A program made the translations under genes and the position numbers. The notes under the pieces were generated by a model. It was not told the DNA's origin. It did not search any database and saw nothing but the letters and a program-made list of their open reading frames with translations. A DNA stretch of 64,000 nucleotides from JBCCXZ01 sp965228005. GTDB lineage: Bacteria; Planctomycetota; Planctomycetia; Pirellulales; Lacipirellulaceae. Location of the stretch: assembly GCA_965228005.1 (NCBI GenBank), contig CBDDGV010000001.1, positions 62,001 to 126,000 on the forward strand, written 5' to 3'. Below, one piece after another: positions 55,258 through 64,000 of the stretch; positions within the stretch are counted from its first letter, which is position 1, and each line of letters opens with the position of its first letter.

Positions 55258-57236
55258 GCAACACCTTCGTCACGGCCCCCGTCTGCTCGGCCATGCGCTC
55301 CGCCCTGATCACGGGCATGTACCAGACCTCGGTCGGCGGCCACCACCACCGCACCCGCACCAAGCAACCGCTGCCCGGCGGCGTCGATGTGATCACCGAG
55401 TACTTCAGGGACGCCGGGTACTACACCAGCAACGGCAACGCCAACCTCAGCGGCAACGGCAAGACCGACTACAACTTCCAGGGCTCGTTCCGCAGCATCT
55501 TCGACGGCAACGACTGGCGGGACCGCCCGGCAGACGCGCCCTTCTTTTCCCAGGTGCAGATCTTCAACCCCCACCGTGGGTTCAAGGGCGTGAACAAAGA
55601 CCCCTCGCGGCCGGCCAACCTTGAACTGCCGGGCTACTACCCCGACCACGAGCTGGCCCGGAAGGACTACGCCGACTACCTGGCCGACGTCGAGGCCTTC
55701 GACGCCAAGGTGGGCAACGTGCTCGACCGCCTGGAGGCCGACGGCCTCGCGGACAACACGATCGTCATGATCTTCGGCGACCACGGCGCGCCGCACGTCC
55801 GCGACAAGCAGTGGCTCTACGACGGCGGCATCCGAGTACCGCTGCTCATCCGCGACCCGACCGGCACGATCGTCCCCGCCGGACAGGAGGGCTCCTCCGA
55901 CGACCGCATGATCAGCCACATCGACATCTCCGCGACGAGCATGGCCCTGGCGGGCGTAACGATCCCCGGGCACGTCCAGGGTGTCGACTTCTCGGCCCCC
56001 GGCTTCACGGGTCGCGACGCGGTCTACGCCGCCAACGACCGCCTCGACGGCGTCGTCGACCGGGTGCGGAGCGTGCAGGTGGGCGACATGAAGCTCATCT
56101 GGAACCTCGACCCCGGCACGCCCTACATGCTCGGCGATGTCAAAGAGAGCGCCTACAAACACAAGCAGTACCCGGTGCACACGCTGATGAAGGTGATGAA
56201 CGGCCGCGGGCTCCTCACGCCTGGGCAGGCGAACTTCCTCACCGAGAGCCGGCCGGAGTACGAACTGTACGACTTGTCGACCGACCCAGGGGAGGTGGTG
56301 AACCTAGCCGACGACCCCGCCCACGCCGCCACACTCGAGGGCATGCAGAGAAATCTGGGGCTCTGGATGAACGAGACGGGCGACATGGGCGCCAACCCCG
56401 ACCCCGACGCGGCCAGCGAGTACAACGCGATGCGGAACACCCTAGCCAACACGCTCTCCAACCGTGTCGCGCCGGACGCCACCGACTACGAGTACCTCGT
56501 GTGGTGGGCCGAACAGTACAACGTCGACCTCGACCTGCCGCAGACCGCCCCCGACTACGAACAGGTCCGCCTGCCCAACAGGTCGTGGGACAACACCAGC
56601 CTAAACAACGGCGCCTGGGACACCGACACGCCGCAGGGCTGGTCGGAGTCTCACTCGACCGTGGTCCAGAACCTTACCTCCTCGCAGATGGCGCAGCAGG
56701 CGCACGACGGCGCGAACATCCTGATACTCAACTCCGACAACGGCTGGACCCGCTGGGCGGTGGACGACAACTGGGGCAACCTGGTCGAGTTCGAAGAAGC
56801 GCTGGACTGGGAGACCGAGCTGGAGGTCTGGGTCGGACGCCGCTCCGACAGCCAAGGGGTCGACCCGGGCGTCCTGGAGGTCTCCCTCCAGAACGACGCG
56901 GGCGACAAGGTGCTCTCAGAGAGCTTCGATCTCGACGGCCAAGTACCCCAGGGTACTTGGGTCAAGAAGGTCTTCACGATGCAGATCACCGCCGACGAAG
57001 TCGCCGCCGCCGGCGCCCAGGACCAGCTCTACATAGCCCTGGGGAACGTGGTCGAGGGCCTGTCGAAAAACAAGAAGGGCCGCGTCCTGGTAGACGACCT
57101 CTCCATGTCCATCCGGCTCAACCCCGTGCCGGTCCCCGAGCCCGCCAGCGGCGCCCTGCTGATAGGCAGCCTAGTCTGCGGTGCTCGACGGGCCTCGGTC
57201 GCTAGCCCAAGCGTCGCGACGAACCCAGTCCGCTGA
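55258..57236 (+). pseudogene. 5'-truncated PEP-CTERM sulfatase
   Basis: Sulfatase homology begins abruptly at NTFVTAPVCSAMRSALITG, the formylglycine region (C-S-A-M-R, then the T-G of the signature). The first 60-70 residues of a normal sulfatase, with signal peptide and the Asp-Asp calcium ligands, are absent. The remainder is intact for about 650 residues: TIVMIFGDHGAPHVRDKQWL (second metal site), YELYDLSTDPGEVVNLADDP, a beta-sandwich region and a PEP-CTERM tail (VPEPASGALLIGSLVCG). The frame stays open upstream only as a shadow of the integrase fragment. The first ATG inside it would omit the catalytic Cys, so I regard it as a recent pseudogene. Confidence 0.8.
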
Positions 57237-57286
57237 GCGTCAGGCACAGCACCAGCACTTCTAGCAACGAGGCCGCGCTGAGGATG

Positions 57287-60200
57287 CTAGATGGCCAGCA
57301 GGTCGTCGCCCACTGAGTACGCGTCCGCCAACGCCTCGTCGAGCTCCTCGGCATCCGAACCCGAATCGACGGCGCCTTCCTGGGAGGCGGAGTCCAGCTC
57401 GGTGAAGGCCGCATCGACGGGGTCCGAGGTCTCGGGCGCAACCCACGGCGTGGAGAGCGTCGAGTCAACGGGCTCCGACGGCTCCGGGGCAACGGGACCG
57501 TCGACCGCGACCAGCAGCGGCAGCGGTCCGTCGAAGTAGACCGACTCGGTGGAGCCGCCCTCGTCAGACGGGGCCGTCGCGGCGGCGGCCACGCCGGAGA
57601 CCTCGCCGGCGCCGAAGAAGCCGCCCCAGATCGACTGGTCGACATCGTCAACCGTGCCGGATGCGTTGGCGTCGCCGTCGCTCTGCTGCGGGTCGGCCAT
57701 GCCGTAGCCGCGTTGCAGGGCCAGCAGGTCGAACAGGTCGACGTCGTTGTCGCCGTCGAAGTCGGGGTCTTCCGTGACGTCGCCGGGGTCGACCGAGACC
57801 GCCGCAACAGGCGGGTCGAAGTTGCCCACCAACGGCGCTGCGAGTTCATTGCCGAACTCGGCGTACAGGTCGTTGCCGAAGGGCACGGGCTCGAACGGGT
57901 GGTTGAGCGCCGCGGTGCTGCCGACCGGAACAACCGCTGGGTCGCCGGAGATGAGGAAGTACCACTCGGCGGCCGCTTCGGGGTTCTGAGCGTTGGCCCT
58001 GGGGACCCACAGGCCGATGTCGTCGATGCCGTCCTGGTCCATGTCGGCTGCAACGGGCCGGTCAAGAACCCCCGGGAAACCCCAGTTGATGGTGTTTGCG
58101 GCTTCGACCGACGCCGCCGCGTCGAGCACGGGGTCGAACGAGAGGTCGAAGTAGAAGACGTCGTTGTTGAAGACTCCAAGATCATCGACGCCGTTGCCGT
58201 CGAAGTCGCCGACAATCGGCGTCCCGAACAGGTTGCTCGTGACAAAGCTGTCTGCGGCGTCGATGACGTAGTTGTGGTTGGTGTCCAGCGCCCAGTTGCC
58301 GGCGTAGTAGAGGCCGATCTCGTCGCCGTTCGTGTCGTCGCCGTCGAAGTTGCCGGCGATGGGGATGGCGCCCGCGACGTTGAAGTTCGGCAGCGTGGGT
58401 TGGATCGTAAAGATGTCCCCATCGGCCGGGTTCACGACGCCATCGCTGTTGGTGTCGATGATCCAGCGGAATACGAAGCCGAGTTCCTGAGAGTTGCCGT
58501 AGGCGGCGAGCTGATCGAACCCGTTGGGGTCGCCGAGAGCCGGCGCGCCGGGCTGGCCGACCTGCGGGGCGAAGCGGCCTGCAAGCAGCAGGTCGTGCAC
58601 GGAGTAGCCGCCGGGGGCGATCGAGCCGTCGGCCGGGTCGGCCAAGGGCAGCGTGAATGTGAGGTCGACGTTCGTAGCGTCGTCGCCGATCTCACCGGTG
58701 GCCGGGTCCCAGACGAAGTTGCCGTTGATGTCGATCGTGATCCCTTCGGGGATGTAGGCCGCGATCTCCGGTCGGGAGTCAACGGTGAAGCGCCCCACGA
58801 ACGAGCCGCCGGGGACGCCGTCGCCCGTCGGGAAGGTCGGGTCCTCTAGCGGTTGGTTCGCGTTGGACTCGCCGTCCAGGTTGTTGCCGGCCGGGTCCAC
58901 GAGGTTGTCGCTCACCGTGAGCGTGAACCGGTCGTCCGGCAGCGGCTCGAAGAAGTTCAGCGTGATCGAGGCGGTAGCAGGCTGGCCGTCCACCGGCGGG
59001 TCGAGCACCACGGTAACGCTCTCGATGGGGATCAGCCCCACGTGGTCGCCCACCACGGCGTAGTTGCCGGGCGCCTCGGCGATGCCCTGCTTCAGGGCCT
59101 CGTAAAGGAAGTCGAGGGCCAACCGGTCCGGCTGGTCGATCACATCGATCTGGATCGAGTCGATCAACGGCGTCGGGCCGTTCTCGGACGGTTTCGGGTC
59201 GAACACGTCGTAGGCCGGGAAGTCGGGGACGATCACGTCCTCGATCTGCGGGCCCTGCGTGTCGATGAAGATGTCGAGCTGGTCGACGATGTCCACAACG
59301 TCGTTCATCGGCATGGGGTTGCCGGCGACGTCCTCGCCGCTGACCAACAGGCTCCGCAGGCCGTCCTTGGGCAGTCCGACGATCTCGTTCAGGTCGAGCG
59401 CGGAAACCACCTCCCAGTACCCGTCGGGGAACGCGTCGTTGCCGTCAAAAGGCACGGCGACCGTCTGGCCGAGGAACGCGTCGGTCAGCAGGTCGATCAC
59501 GCCGTTGCCGTTCAGGTCGAGGTAGACGCTCACGATCGCGTCGGCCTCGGCCCGGCCCCAGAGCCGCGGGGTGGTGTCGTTCGTGATGCGGTCGGCGAAG
59601 GTCATCGGCATCGTGGTGACGCCGGAGTCGCTCTCGGCGGCCAAGCCGTCTTCGTCGTCGACCACGGCGGGCAAGCCAAACGAGGTGGGCGGCGCCACCG
59701 TGTCGATCGTGACCGGCAAGATAAAGTCGGGGCTGATGTTGCCCGCCCGATCTTCCACCTCCAGCTTCAGGTTGTGCACGCCGTCCGCCAGCGGGCCGAG
59801 CTCCTCGGTGATGATCGTCAGCGCGGTGAACATGTCGGCAGGCGTGGCGACCGAATCGACGAACCCGTCCGTCGCCGAATCGTAGATCAGCACCTCTGCT
59901 GTGTTCTCGAAGCGGTCGTACAGGCGGAACTTGAAGTTGTCCGTGAACAGCACCTGCGAGAATTGCACGTTCGGGTCCGAGGTCGTCATCGAGACCTCGG
60001 GCGTGTTGATCTTCGTGACGTTGTCGTCGTCGTTACGGCCGCTGTCGTCCAGCAGCTCCAGGAACGGCGTGTTTGGCGACTCGGTGTCGACGACAATCCG
60101 CAGCGGCTCGCTCGGCGTGGAGACGTTGCCGGCCCAGTCCTCGAACGTGGTAGTGATGTCCCAGACGCCGTCCACCAGCGGCTCGACGGTCACTTCCCAG

Positions 60201-63200
60201 GAGCCGAGGCCGTTGTCGAAGACGCCGTCCGTGCCGTCGCTGCCGACCGTCCCGAGGCCGATCTCCTGCGGCGCCCCCACGGGCAGGCCCGTGTTGGGAT
60301 CAACGGCCTGGGCGAAGACCCGCACCTTGGTGTTGACCTCGGCGACGCCGTCGAAAGCCGGGGTGACGATGTTCGTGACGTTGTCGTCGTTGAACATGCC
60401 CGAATCGCTGGCGTCCTGCAGGTTCGGGACAACAGCGAGCGGGGCGACCGTGTCGACGACCACTTCCAACAGGAAGTCGTCGCTTATGTTGCCCGCGCGG
60501 TCCTCGACTTCGAGCTTCAGGTTGTGCGTGCCGTCCGTCAGGAACCCGCCGGGGGCGAACTGTTCGGGCAGCGTCTCGAGGATCACGGTCAGCGAAGTGA
60601 ACATATCGCCCGGGGTCGAGACGTTATCAACATCCCCGTCGACGGCTGAATCGTAGATCAGGACTTCCGCGAAGTTGTCGAAGCGGTCGTAGATGCGGAA
60701 CTTCAGGTTGTCGGTGTACAGGAGCTCCGCGAACTGGACGTTCGGATCGGTCGTCGTCAGCGAGAACTCGGGCGTGTTGACGAACGTGATCTCGTCCGTC
60801 AGGTCCTCGCCGGTGTCGTCCAGCAGGTTGAGCAGCGGGGTGTTGGGCTTTTCGGTGTCGATGACAACGTCGACCAACTCGTTGATGTCGGAGTTGAACG
60901 AGGGGTCGACCACGACGACGGTGCCGGCCAGGTCCTCGACCTGGATGCTGATGTCGTAGCCGCCGTCGGCCAGCGGCTCGGAGGTGATCTCCCAGATCCC
61001 CTGCCCGTCGCCCGTGACTCCGTCGGAGGCGTCCGAGCCGGCGGTGGTTGTGCCGACGAGCTCGCCGTTGGCGAACAGACGGACCGTGGTCCCCGCGGTG
61101 GCCGTGCCGCCGAAGGCCGGCTGGTTGATGCTCGTGACGTAGTCGTCGTTGAACATGCCGGTGTCGCTGGAGGTGAGCAGGTCAACCGTGCCGGTGGGCC
61201 CAACCGCGGGGTCCAGGATCGTGATGAACAGCGGGTCGGAGAGCTGGGCCCGCCCGTTGGAACGGTCGGGGTCCTGCTGCCCGTCGACCATCTGCACCGC
61301 GGCGGAGACAAAGTAGTCGCCGGCGGGAATCGGGGCGGCGGGGGTGAAGCTCCAGAGGAACCCGCCGGGCCCGAGTTGATTCGCGAAGCCCTCGACGGTC
61401 GTGCCGTCGTTGATGTTGACCAGCGTGACGAACACGCCGGCCCCGTCGTCGGTCGCGTCGGCGGCGTCGCCGTCGTTGTTGGGGTCGATGGTTCCCTGAT
61501 CCAGCAGGGTGATACCCATATCGCGGAAGTTGGTCAGGTCGGCCTGCACGAGGAACGTCGGGGTATTGTCCAGCGTGATGTTGTCGCTGTTGCTGGCTCC
61601 CGTGTCGCTCGCGGGGGTGAGGTCGACGAACGCCGGGGCGGGGGCCTCGAAGTTTTCGACTTCCAACACGTAGCTGTTGAAGACCGTGTCGCCGGCTCCG
61701 ACGACCTCGATGAAGTACATCTCCTGCGTGACGACGGGGATGACGACCTTCTCGTTGTCGGTGGCCGACAAGCTTTCGGCGATGACGTTCCCGTCCATGT
61801 CGCGCACTCGCAGGTCGATGTCGCCGTCGGCGTGGGTGAACAGCGTGTTGACGATCAGCTTGCCGGTCTTGTTGGCGGTGTACTTGTAGAAGTCGATGTC
61901 CTCGACCAGCGGCAGGTCCGTCTGGATCCGGCCCGAAAGGGTCACGGCGGGCTCGGAGCCGAGCAGCGTGGAGGTTTCGATGGTGTCGTTCTGACCGGGG
62001 CCGCCGGGCTGACCGCCGGGATCATCGGGCGGCGGGGGGCTGAGCACGATCGACGCGGGCAGCGAGAATTCAGACGTGTTGCCCTGCAGGTCGGTCGCGG
62101 TGGCGACAATCATGCGATCCGGAGTCAGATCGGTGATCGGCACGGTGGGCACGAGGTCGATCTCGCGGAGCTGCGCGCCGGGGGCGATGAAGTTGTAGGT
62201 ATCAGACCCAATGAACGTCTGCCCTTCCTGGTTGGCCGAGTCGGTGAGGAAGAACTCGATCGTGAGCGGGAAGTCGGACGAGGCCAGGTCGGAGACGACG
62301 TTGTAGGCGATCGTCGCAGTGGAGCCGCTGACGAACACCGGTTCCGGGAAGTTGGGGAAGTTCTGGAGCCGGTTGGCGCCCTCGTCGACGTCCACCGGGT
62401 CGCCGACGACGAAAATGCCCTGCGGATCATTCAGAGTCAGGCCGTCGTCACCGAGGTCGATGCCGAGCTGGGTGTTGTCGAAGATCGAGTTGCGCGTGAT
62501 GCGGTTGCCGGTGGCGGGGGAACCGATAACCACGACGCCGTGTGTGCCGTTGTTGTGGATCGTGTTGCCTTCGACGCGGTTGTCGACGGCGCTGTTGTTG
62601 AAGCGGACGATGGCGACTCCGCTCTCGGCGTTGAAGGCGATGAGGTTGCCGCCCGCCGGGCCGCCGATATTGGTCCCCACGGCGTCCCTAGCGCGGATTC
62701 CGTCGCCTGCGTTCGGCAAGGGGAGCAGGCCGGTGATGTCGGTCCCGATGTAGTTGTGCTGGATGGAGTTGTTGTCGATACCGTCTCCCGCCATGATGAT
62801 CCCGTCGTCGCCGTTACCGGAGATGACGTTACGCCCCGCGGGGTCGGAGGGGTGGCCGATCAGGTTTTCCGAAGCGAAATCGTTGATGCCGAGGCCGAAG
62901 CTGCCGTTGCCAAGCGGGTTGGCCCCCGAGGCGTCGGTTCCGATGAGATTGCCCTGGACGGCAGTGTTGTCTACCGAGCCGGTCAAGGTCATACCGCGAA
63001 CGCCGTTGCCCGAGATAAGGTTGCGATCCGCAGGGTCGAGCCCGCCGATCCGACCGTTGTCAGCGACCCCCTGATAAACGACGCCTTGGGCGTTGTTGGG
63101 ATTCGCGGTGACTCCGTCGGGGCGGACGCCGATGAAGTTGCCGGCGACAATGACTCCCTCTGAGTCCTCCACGTCGACGCCCAGTGTCATGCCGCCGATC

Positions 63201-63733
63201 GAGAGGCCCCGGACCTCGCTGCCGTCGCTGCCCGTCGCAAACCGTATGGCGTTGAGGCCTGCCCCGCCGCCGTCGAGCTCCACGGTCAGCACCGTGTTCA
63301 GGCCCATGCTCGTGTCGTTGGTATTGGCCGAGGCGCCCGGCTGAGTGTAGCCATCGATGACCAGCGGCTCGATAATCTCCGGCATGCTGGAGGTGACCGC
63401 GATCGTCTGCACCCCGCCGCCGGGGATGTTGAACTCGATCGTGTCGAGCCCCGGGTCGCCCGCCGGGGCGTCGCCCGCTGGGAGGTTGGTGTTCGCGGCG
63501 GTGATGGCCTCACGCAGGGTGAGGTTGCCGTCGGCGGCGATGGGTCCGTCGAGGATGCTGTCGACGGTGATCACCGCCAGCATGCTGCGGTCTTCGAGCG
63601 ACTCCAGGGCCAAGCGGCGGCCCGTGGCGCGCTTGTAGTCCATCGCGCGGTCGACGGAGCGACCGAAAGGCGACCAGCCCTGATTACGAGAAGCGGGGGC
63701 AACGGCACGGCGCAGGCGGCGACGGCGGAACAT
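57287..63733 (-). CDS. Giant secreted beta-helix / Ig-like repeat / dockerin-like protein
   Basis: 2148 residues; AGGA precedes the ATG. A basic N-terminus is followed by the planctomycete extracellular motif LALESLEDRSMLAVI. Residues of about 52-430 form a right-handed beta-helix (NLTLREAITAANTNLPAG; repeats such as NLISGNGVRGMTL). A pre-peptidase C-terminal-like domain spans about 580-695 (IDFYKYTANKTGKLIV). Ig-like repeats follow, including two long copies of about 250 residues each (about 843-1100 and 1101-1351). Calcium-type repeats (VGDFDGNGVDDLGVF) and a dockerin-like pair near 1990-2040 (DFDGDNDVDLFDLLALQRGY) close it. It is probably a surface adhesin or matrix protein. It is convergent with the sulfatase pseudogene and has no operon partners. 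Confidence 0.85.
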   Translation of the reverse strand: MFRRRRLRRAVAPASRNQGWSPFGRSVDRAMDYKRATGRRLALESLEDRSMLAVITVDSILDGPIAADGNLTLREAITAANTNLPAGDAPAGDPGLDTIEFNIPGGGVQTIAVTSSMPEIIEPLVIDGYTQPGASANTNDTSMGLNTVLTVELDGGGAGLNAIRFATGSDGSEVRGLSIGGMTLGVDVEDSEGVIVAGNFIGVRPDGVTANPNNAQGVVYQGVADNGRIGGLDPADRNLISGNGVRGMTLTGSVDNTAVQGNLIGTDASGANPLGNGSFGLGINDFASENLIGHPSDPAGRNVISGNGDDGIIMAGDGIDNNSIQHNYIGTDITGLLPLPNAGDGIRARDAVGTNIGGPAGGNLIAFNAESGVAIVRFNNSAVDNRVEGNTIHNNGTHGVVVIGSPATGNRITRNSIFDNTQLGIDLGDDGLTLNDPQGIFVVGDPVDVDEGANRLQNFPNFPEPVFVSGSTATIAYNVVSDLASSDFPLTIEFFLTDSANQEGQTFIGSDTYNFIAPGAQLREIDLVPTVPITDLTPDRMIVATATDLQGNTSEFSLPASIVLSPPPPDDPGGQPGGPGQNDTIETSTLLGSEPAVTLSGRIQTDLPLVEDIDFYKYTANKTGKLIVNTLFTHADGDIDLRVRDMDGNVIAESLSATDNEKVVIPVVTQEMYFIEVVGAGDTVFNSYVLEVENFEAPAPAFVDLTPASDTGASNSDNITLDNTPTFLVQADLTNFRDMGITLLDQGTIDPNNDGDAADATDDGAGVFVTLVNINDGTTVEGFANQLGPGGFLWSFTPAAPIPAGDYFVSAAVQMVDGQQDPDRSNGRAQLSDPLFITILDPAVGPTGTVDLLTSSDTGMFNDDYVTSINQPAFGGTATAGTTVRLFANGELVGTTTAGSDASDGVTGDGQGIWEITSEPLADGGYDISIQVEDLAGTVVVVDPSFNSDINELVDVVIDTEKPNTPLLNLLDDTGEDLTDEITFVNTPEFSLTTTDPNVQFAELLYTDNLKFRIYDRFDNFAEVLIYDSAVDGDVDNVSTPGDMFTSLTVILETLPEQFAPGGFLTDGTHNLKLEVEDRAGNISDDFLLEVVVDTVAPLAVVPNLQDASDSGMFNDDNVTNIVTPAFDGVAEVNTKVRVFAQAVDPNTGLPVGAPQEIGLGTVGSDGTDGVFDNGLGSWEVTVEPLVDGVWDITTTFEDWAGNVSTPSEPLRIVVDTESPNTPFLELLDDSGRNDDDNVTKINTPEVSMTTSDPNVQFSQVLFTDNFKFRLYDRFENTAEVLIYDSATDGFVDSVATPADMFTALTIITEELGPLADGVHNLKLEVEDRAGNISPDFILPVTIDTVAPPTSFGLPAVVDDEDGLAAESDSGVTTMPMTFADRITNDTTPRLWGRAEADAIVSVYLDLNGNGVIDLLTDAFLGQTVAVPFDGNDAFPDGYWEVVSALDLNEIVGLPKDGLRSLLVSGEDVAGNPMPMNDVVDIVDQLDIFIDTQGPQIEDVIVPDFPAYDVFDPKPSENGPTPLIDSIQIDVIDQPDRLALDFLYEALKQGIAEAPGNYAVVGDHVGLIPIESVTVVLDPPVDGQPATASITLNFFEPLPDDRFTLTVSDNLVDPAGNNLDGESNANQPLEDPTFPTGDGVPGGSFVGRFTVDSRPEIAAYIPEGITIDINGNFVWDPATGEIGDDATNVDLTFTLPLADPADGSIAPGGYSVHDLLLAGRFAPQVGQPGAPALGDPNGFDQLAAYGNSQELGFVFRWIIDTNSDGVVNPADGDIFTIQPTLPNFNVAGAIPIAGNFDGDDTNGDEIGLYYAGNWALDTNHNYVIDAADSFVTSNLFGTPIVGDFDGNGVDDLGVFNNDVFYFDLSFDPVLDAAASVEAANTINWGFPGVLDRPVAADMDQDGIDDIGLWVPRANAQNPEAAAEWYFLISGDPAVVPVGSTAALNHPFEPVPFGNDLYAEFGNELAAPLVGNFDPPVAAVSVDPGDVTEDPDFDGDNDVDLFDLLALQRGYGMADPQQSDGDANASGTVDDVDQSIWGGFFGAGEVSGVAAAATAPSDEGGSTESVYFDGPLPLLVAVDGPVAPEPSEPVDSTLSTPWVAPETSDPVDAAFTELDSASQEGAVDSGSDAEELDEALADAYSVGDDLLAI
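59683..60433 (-). repeat. Internal long repeat of the giant gene, second copy
   Basis: Encodes a unit beginning DASDSGMFNDDNVTNI and ending at VEDRAGNISPDFIL. It is clearly similar to the copy at 60434-61205 (KFRLYDRFENTAEVLIYDS against KFRIYDRFDNFAEVLIYDS). Diverged tandem duplication. Confidence 0.7.
60434..61205 (-). repeat. Internal long repeat of the giant gene, first copy
   Basis: Encodes the matching unit from TSSDTGMFNDDYVTSI to VEDRAGNISDDFLLEV. The two copies are about 770 and 750 bases, arranged head to tail. Confidence 0.7.
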
Positions 63734-64000
63734 GAGAGTGTCCTAAAGCAGCGGTGAAACTTCGTGGGTGCGCAATCACGTGCGAGCGCAGGCTCGCGGT
63801 GCGTTCCATCGCTGCGGGCCAGACCGACGGCCGGCCACGCTCAACTATCCTGCGGGTAACCGCTAGCGGCTCCCCAATCCGTCGATGGTAATCTTGGGAA
63901 AGTGGGGCGGCAATGATTGTGCTAGCGCATCTAGCGAAAGTCTCGCTTTTATGCGTTAGCGTAAATGGCGATGAAGAAGGCCCAGAACGAGTCCGGGCGG
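63734..64000. other. Upstream region of the giant gene, no gene seen
   Basis: 267 bases with no convincing coding frame. It contains a perfect ten-base palindrome CCGCTAGCGG (63860-63869) and the larger inverted repeat at 63921-63960. No clear -35/-10 pair for the minus strand was found. Confidence 0.5.
63921..63960. repeat. Two-part inverted repeat upstream of the giant gene
   Basis: Outer arms GCTAGCGCAT and ATGCGTTAGC (nine of ten paired), inner arms AGCGA and TCGCT around a five-base loop. It would fold into a hairpin of about 15 pairs. It shares the TAGCG element with the repeat at 43006-43025, in front of the other beta-helix gene. Confidence 0.5.

Noticed and set aside
58853..60649. 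Nearly 600-residue open frame opposite the giant gene, and a similar one at 61376-63163
   Set aside because: Composition is dominated by V, D, R, G and H as expected from the complement of Ig-like coding sequence; no ribosome-binding site, signal or domain.
63860..63869. Perfect palindrome CCGCTAGCGG as a specific operator
   Set aside because: Ten-base palindromes occur by chance in GC-rich DNA of this size; kept only as a note within the upstream region.
63916..63925. ATTGTGCTAG shared with the araC promoter region at 47426-47435
   Set aside because: A single ten-base match in 64 kb is weak evidence, and no promoter with a proper -35 is seen at the second site.

Overview
The window looks like a chromosome segment of a planctomycete, most likely order Pirellulales (Lacipirellulaceae-like). 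This is inferred from GC-rich sequence and from planctomycete hallmark proteins: paired DUF1501 and DUF1549/DUF1553 cytochrome proteins, a DUF1559 pseudopilin, PEP-CTERM tails, secreted proteins with an N-terminal LE-x-R-x-x-L motif, an ECF sigma factor next to a FecR protein, and a planctomycete-type integrase N-terminus. No species can be named from sequence alone.

Layout. (1) 1-1727, minus strand: an alpha-E protein (cut by the window edge) and a circularly permuted ATP-grasp protein. (2) 1954-32206, minus strand: eleven genes in one direction with overlaps or gaps of 1 to 51 bases, probably one 30-kb operon. In transcription order they are a sugar-dehydrogenase/cytochrome/ThuA-like multidomain protein, a PSD1 protein, a DUF1501 protein, two CehA/McbA-type PHP metallohydrolase proteins (one a CehA-ThuA-CehA fusion), a Tm-1-like protein and a PEP-hydrolase-like TIM barrel, an unassigned candidate glycosidase, a GH78-like protein fused to a DUF1080 domain, a Gfo/Idh/MocA oxidoreductase and a canonical GH78 alpha-L-rhamnosidase. 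(3) 32641-42957, plus strand: ECF sigma factor, FecR protein with two lectin-like domains, two PEP-CTERM proteins, a DUF1559 pseudopilin, a lipoprotein, an SGNH hydrolase and another CehA protein. (4) 43153-46479: a secreted beta-helix protein with a dockerin-like tail. (5) 46506-54554: a divergent AraC regulator and an L-rhamnose operon (rhaA, NCS1-like permease, rhaB, the remnant of an aldolase/dehydrogenase gene, and a CehA paralogue). (6) 54694-57236: initiator tRNA-Met, a cut-off integrase N-terminus joined to a 5'-truncated PEP-CTERM sulfatase. (7) 57287-63733, minus strand: a 2148-residue secreted beta-helix/Ig-like/dockerin protein.

How the parts may work together (inference). The locus reads as a rhamnose-glycan utilisation island. 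Exported GH78 enzymes, and possibly an oxidative keto-glycoside route (Gfo/Idh/MocA plus DUF1080), would release rhamnose; the NCS1-like permease would import it; RhaA and RhaB would convert it to L-rhamnulose 1-phosphate. The aldolase that should follow is present only as a remnant, so the pathway must be finished elsewhere or is broken. The most notable novelties are the 30-kb operon, a roughly 125-residue beta-sandwich-like module shared by four otherwise unrelated proteins, the CehA-ThuA-CehA fusion, the remnant gene whose overlap junctions survive at both ends, and the integrase-sulfatase chimera beside the initiator tRNA.
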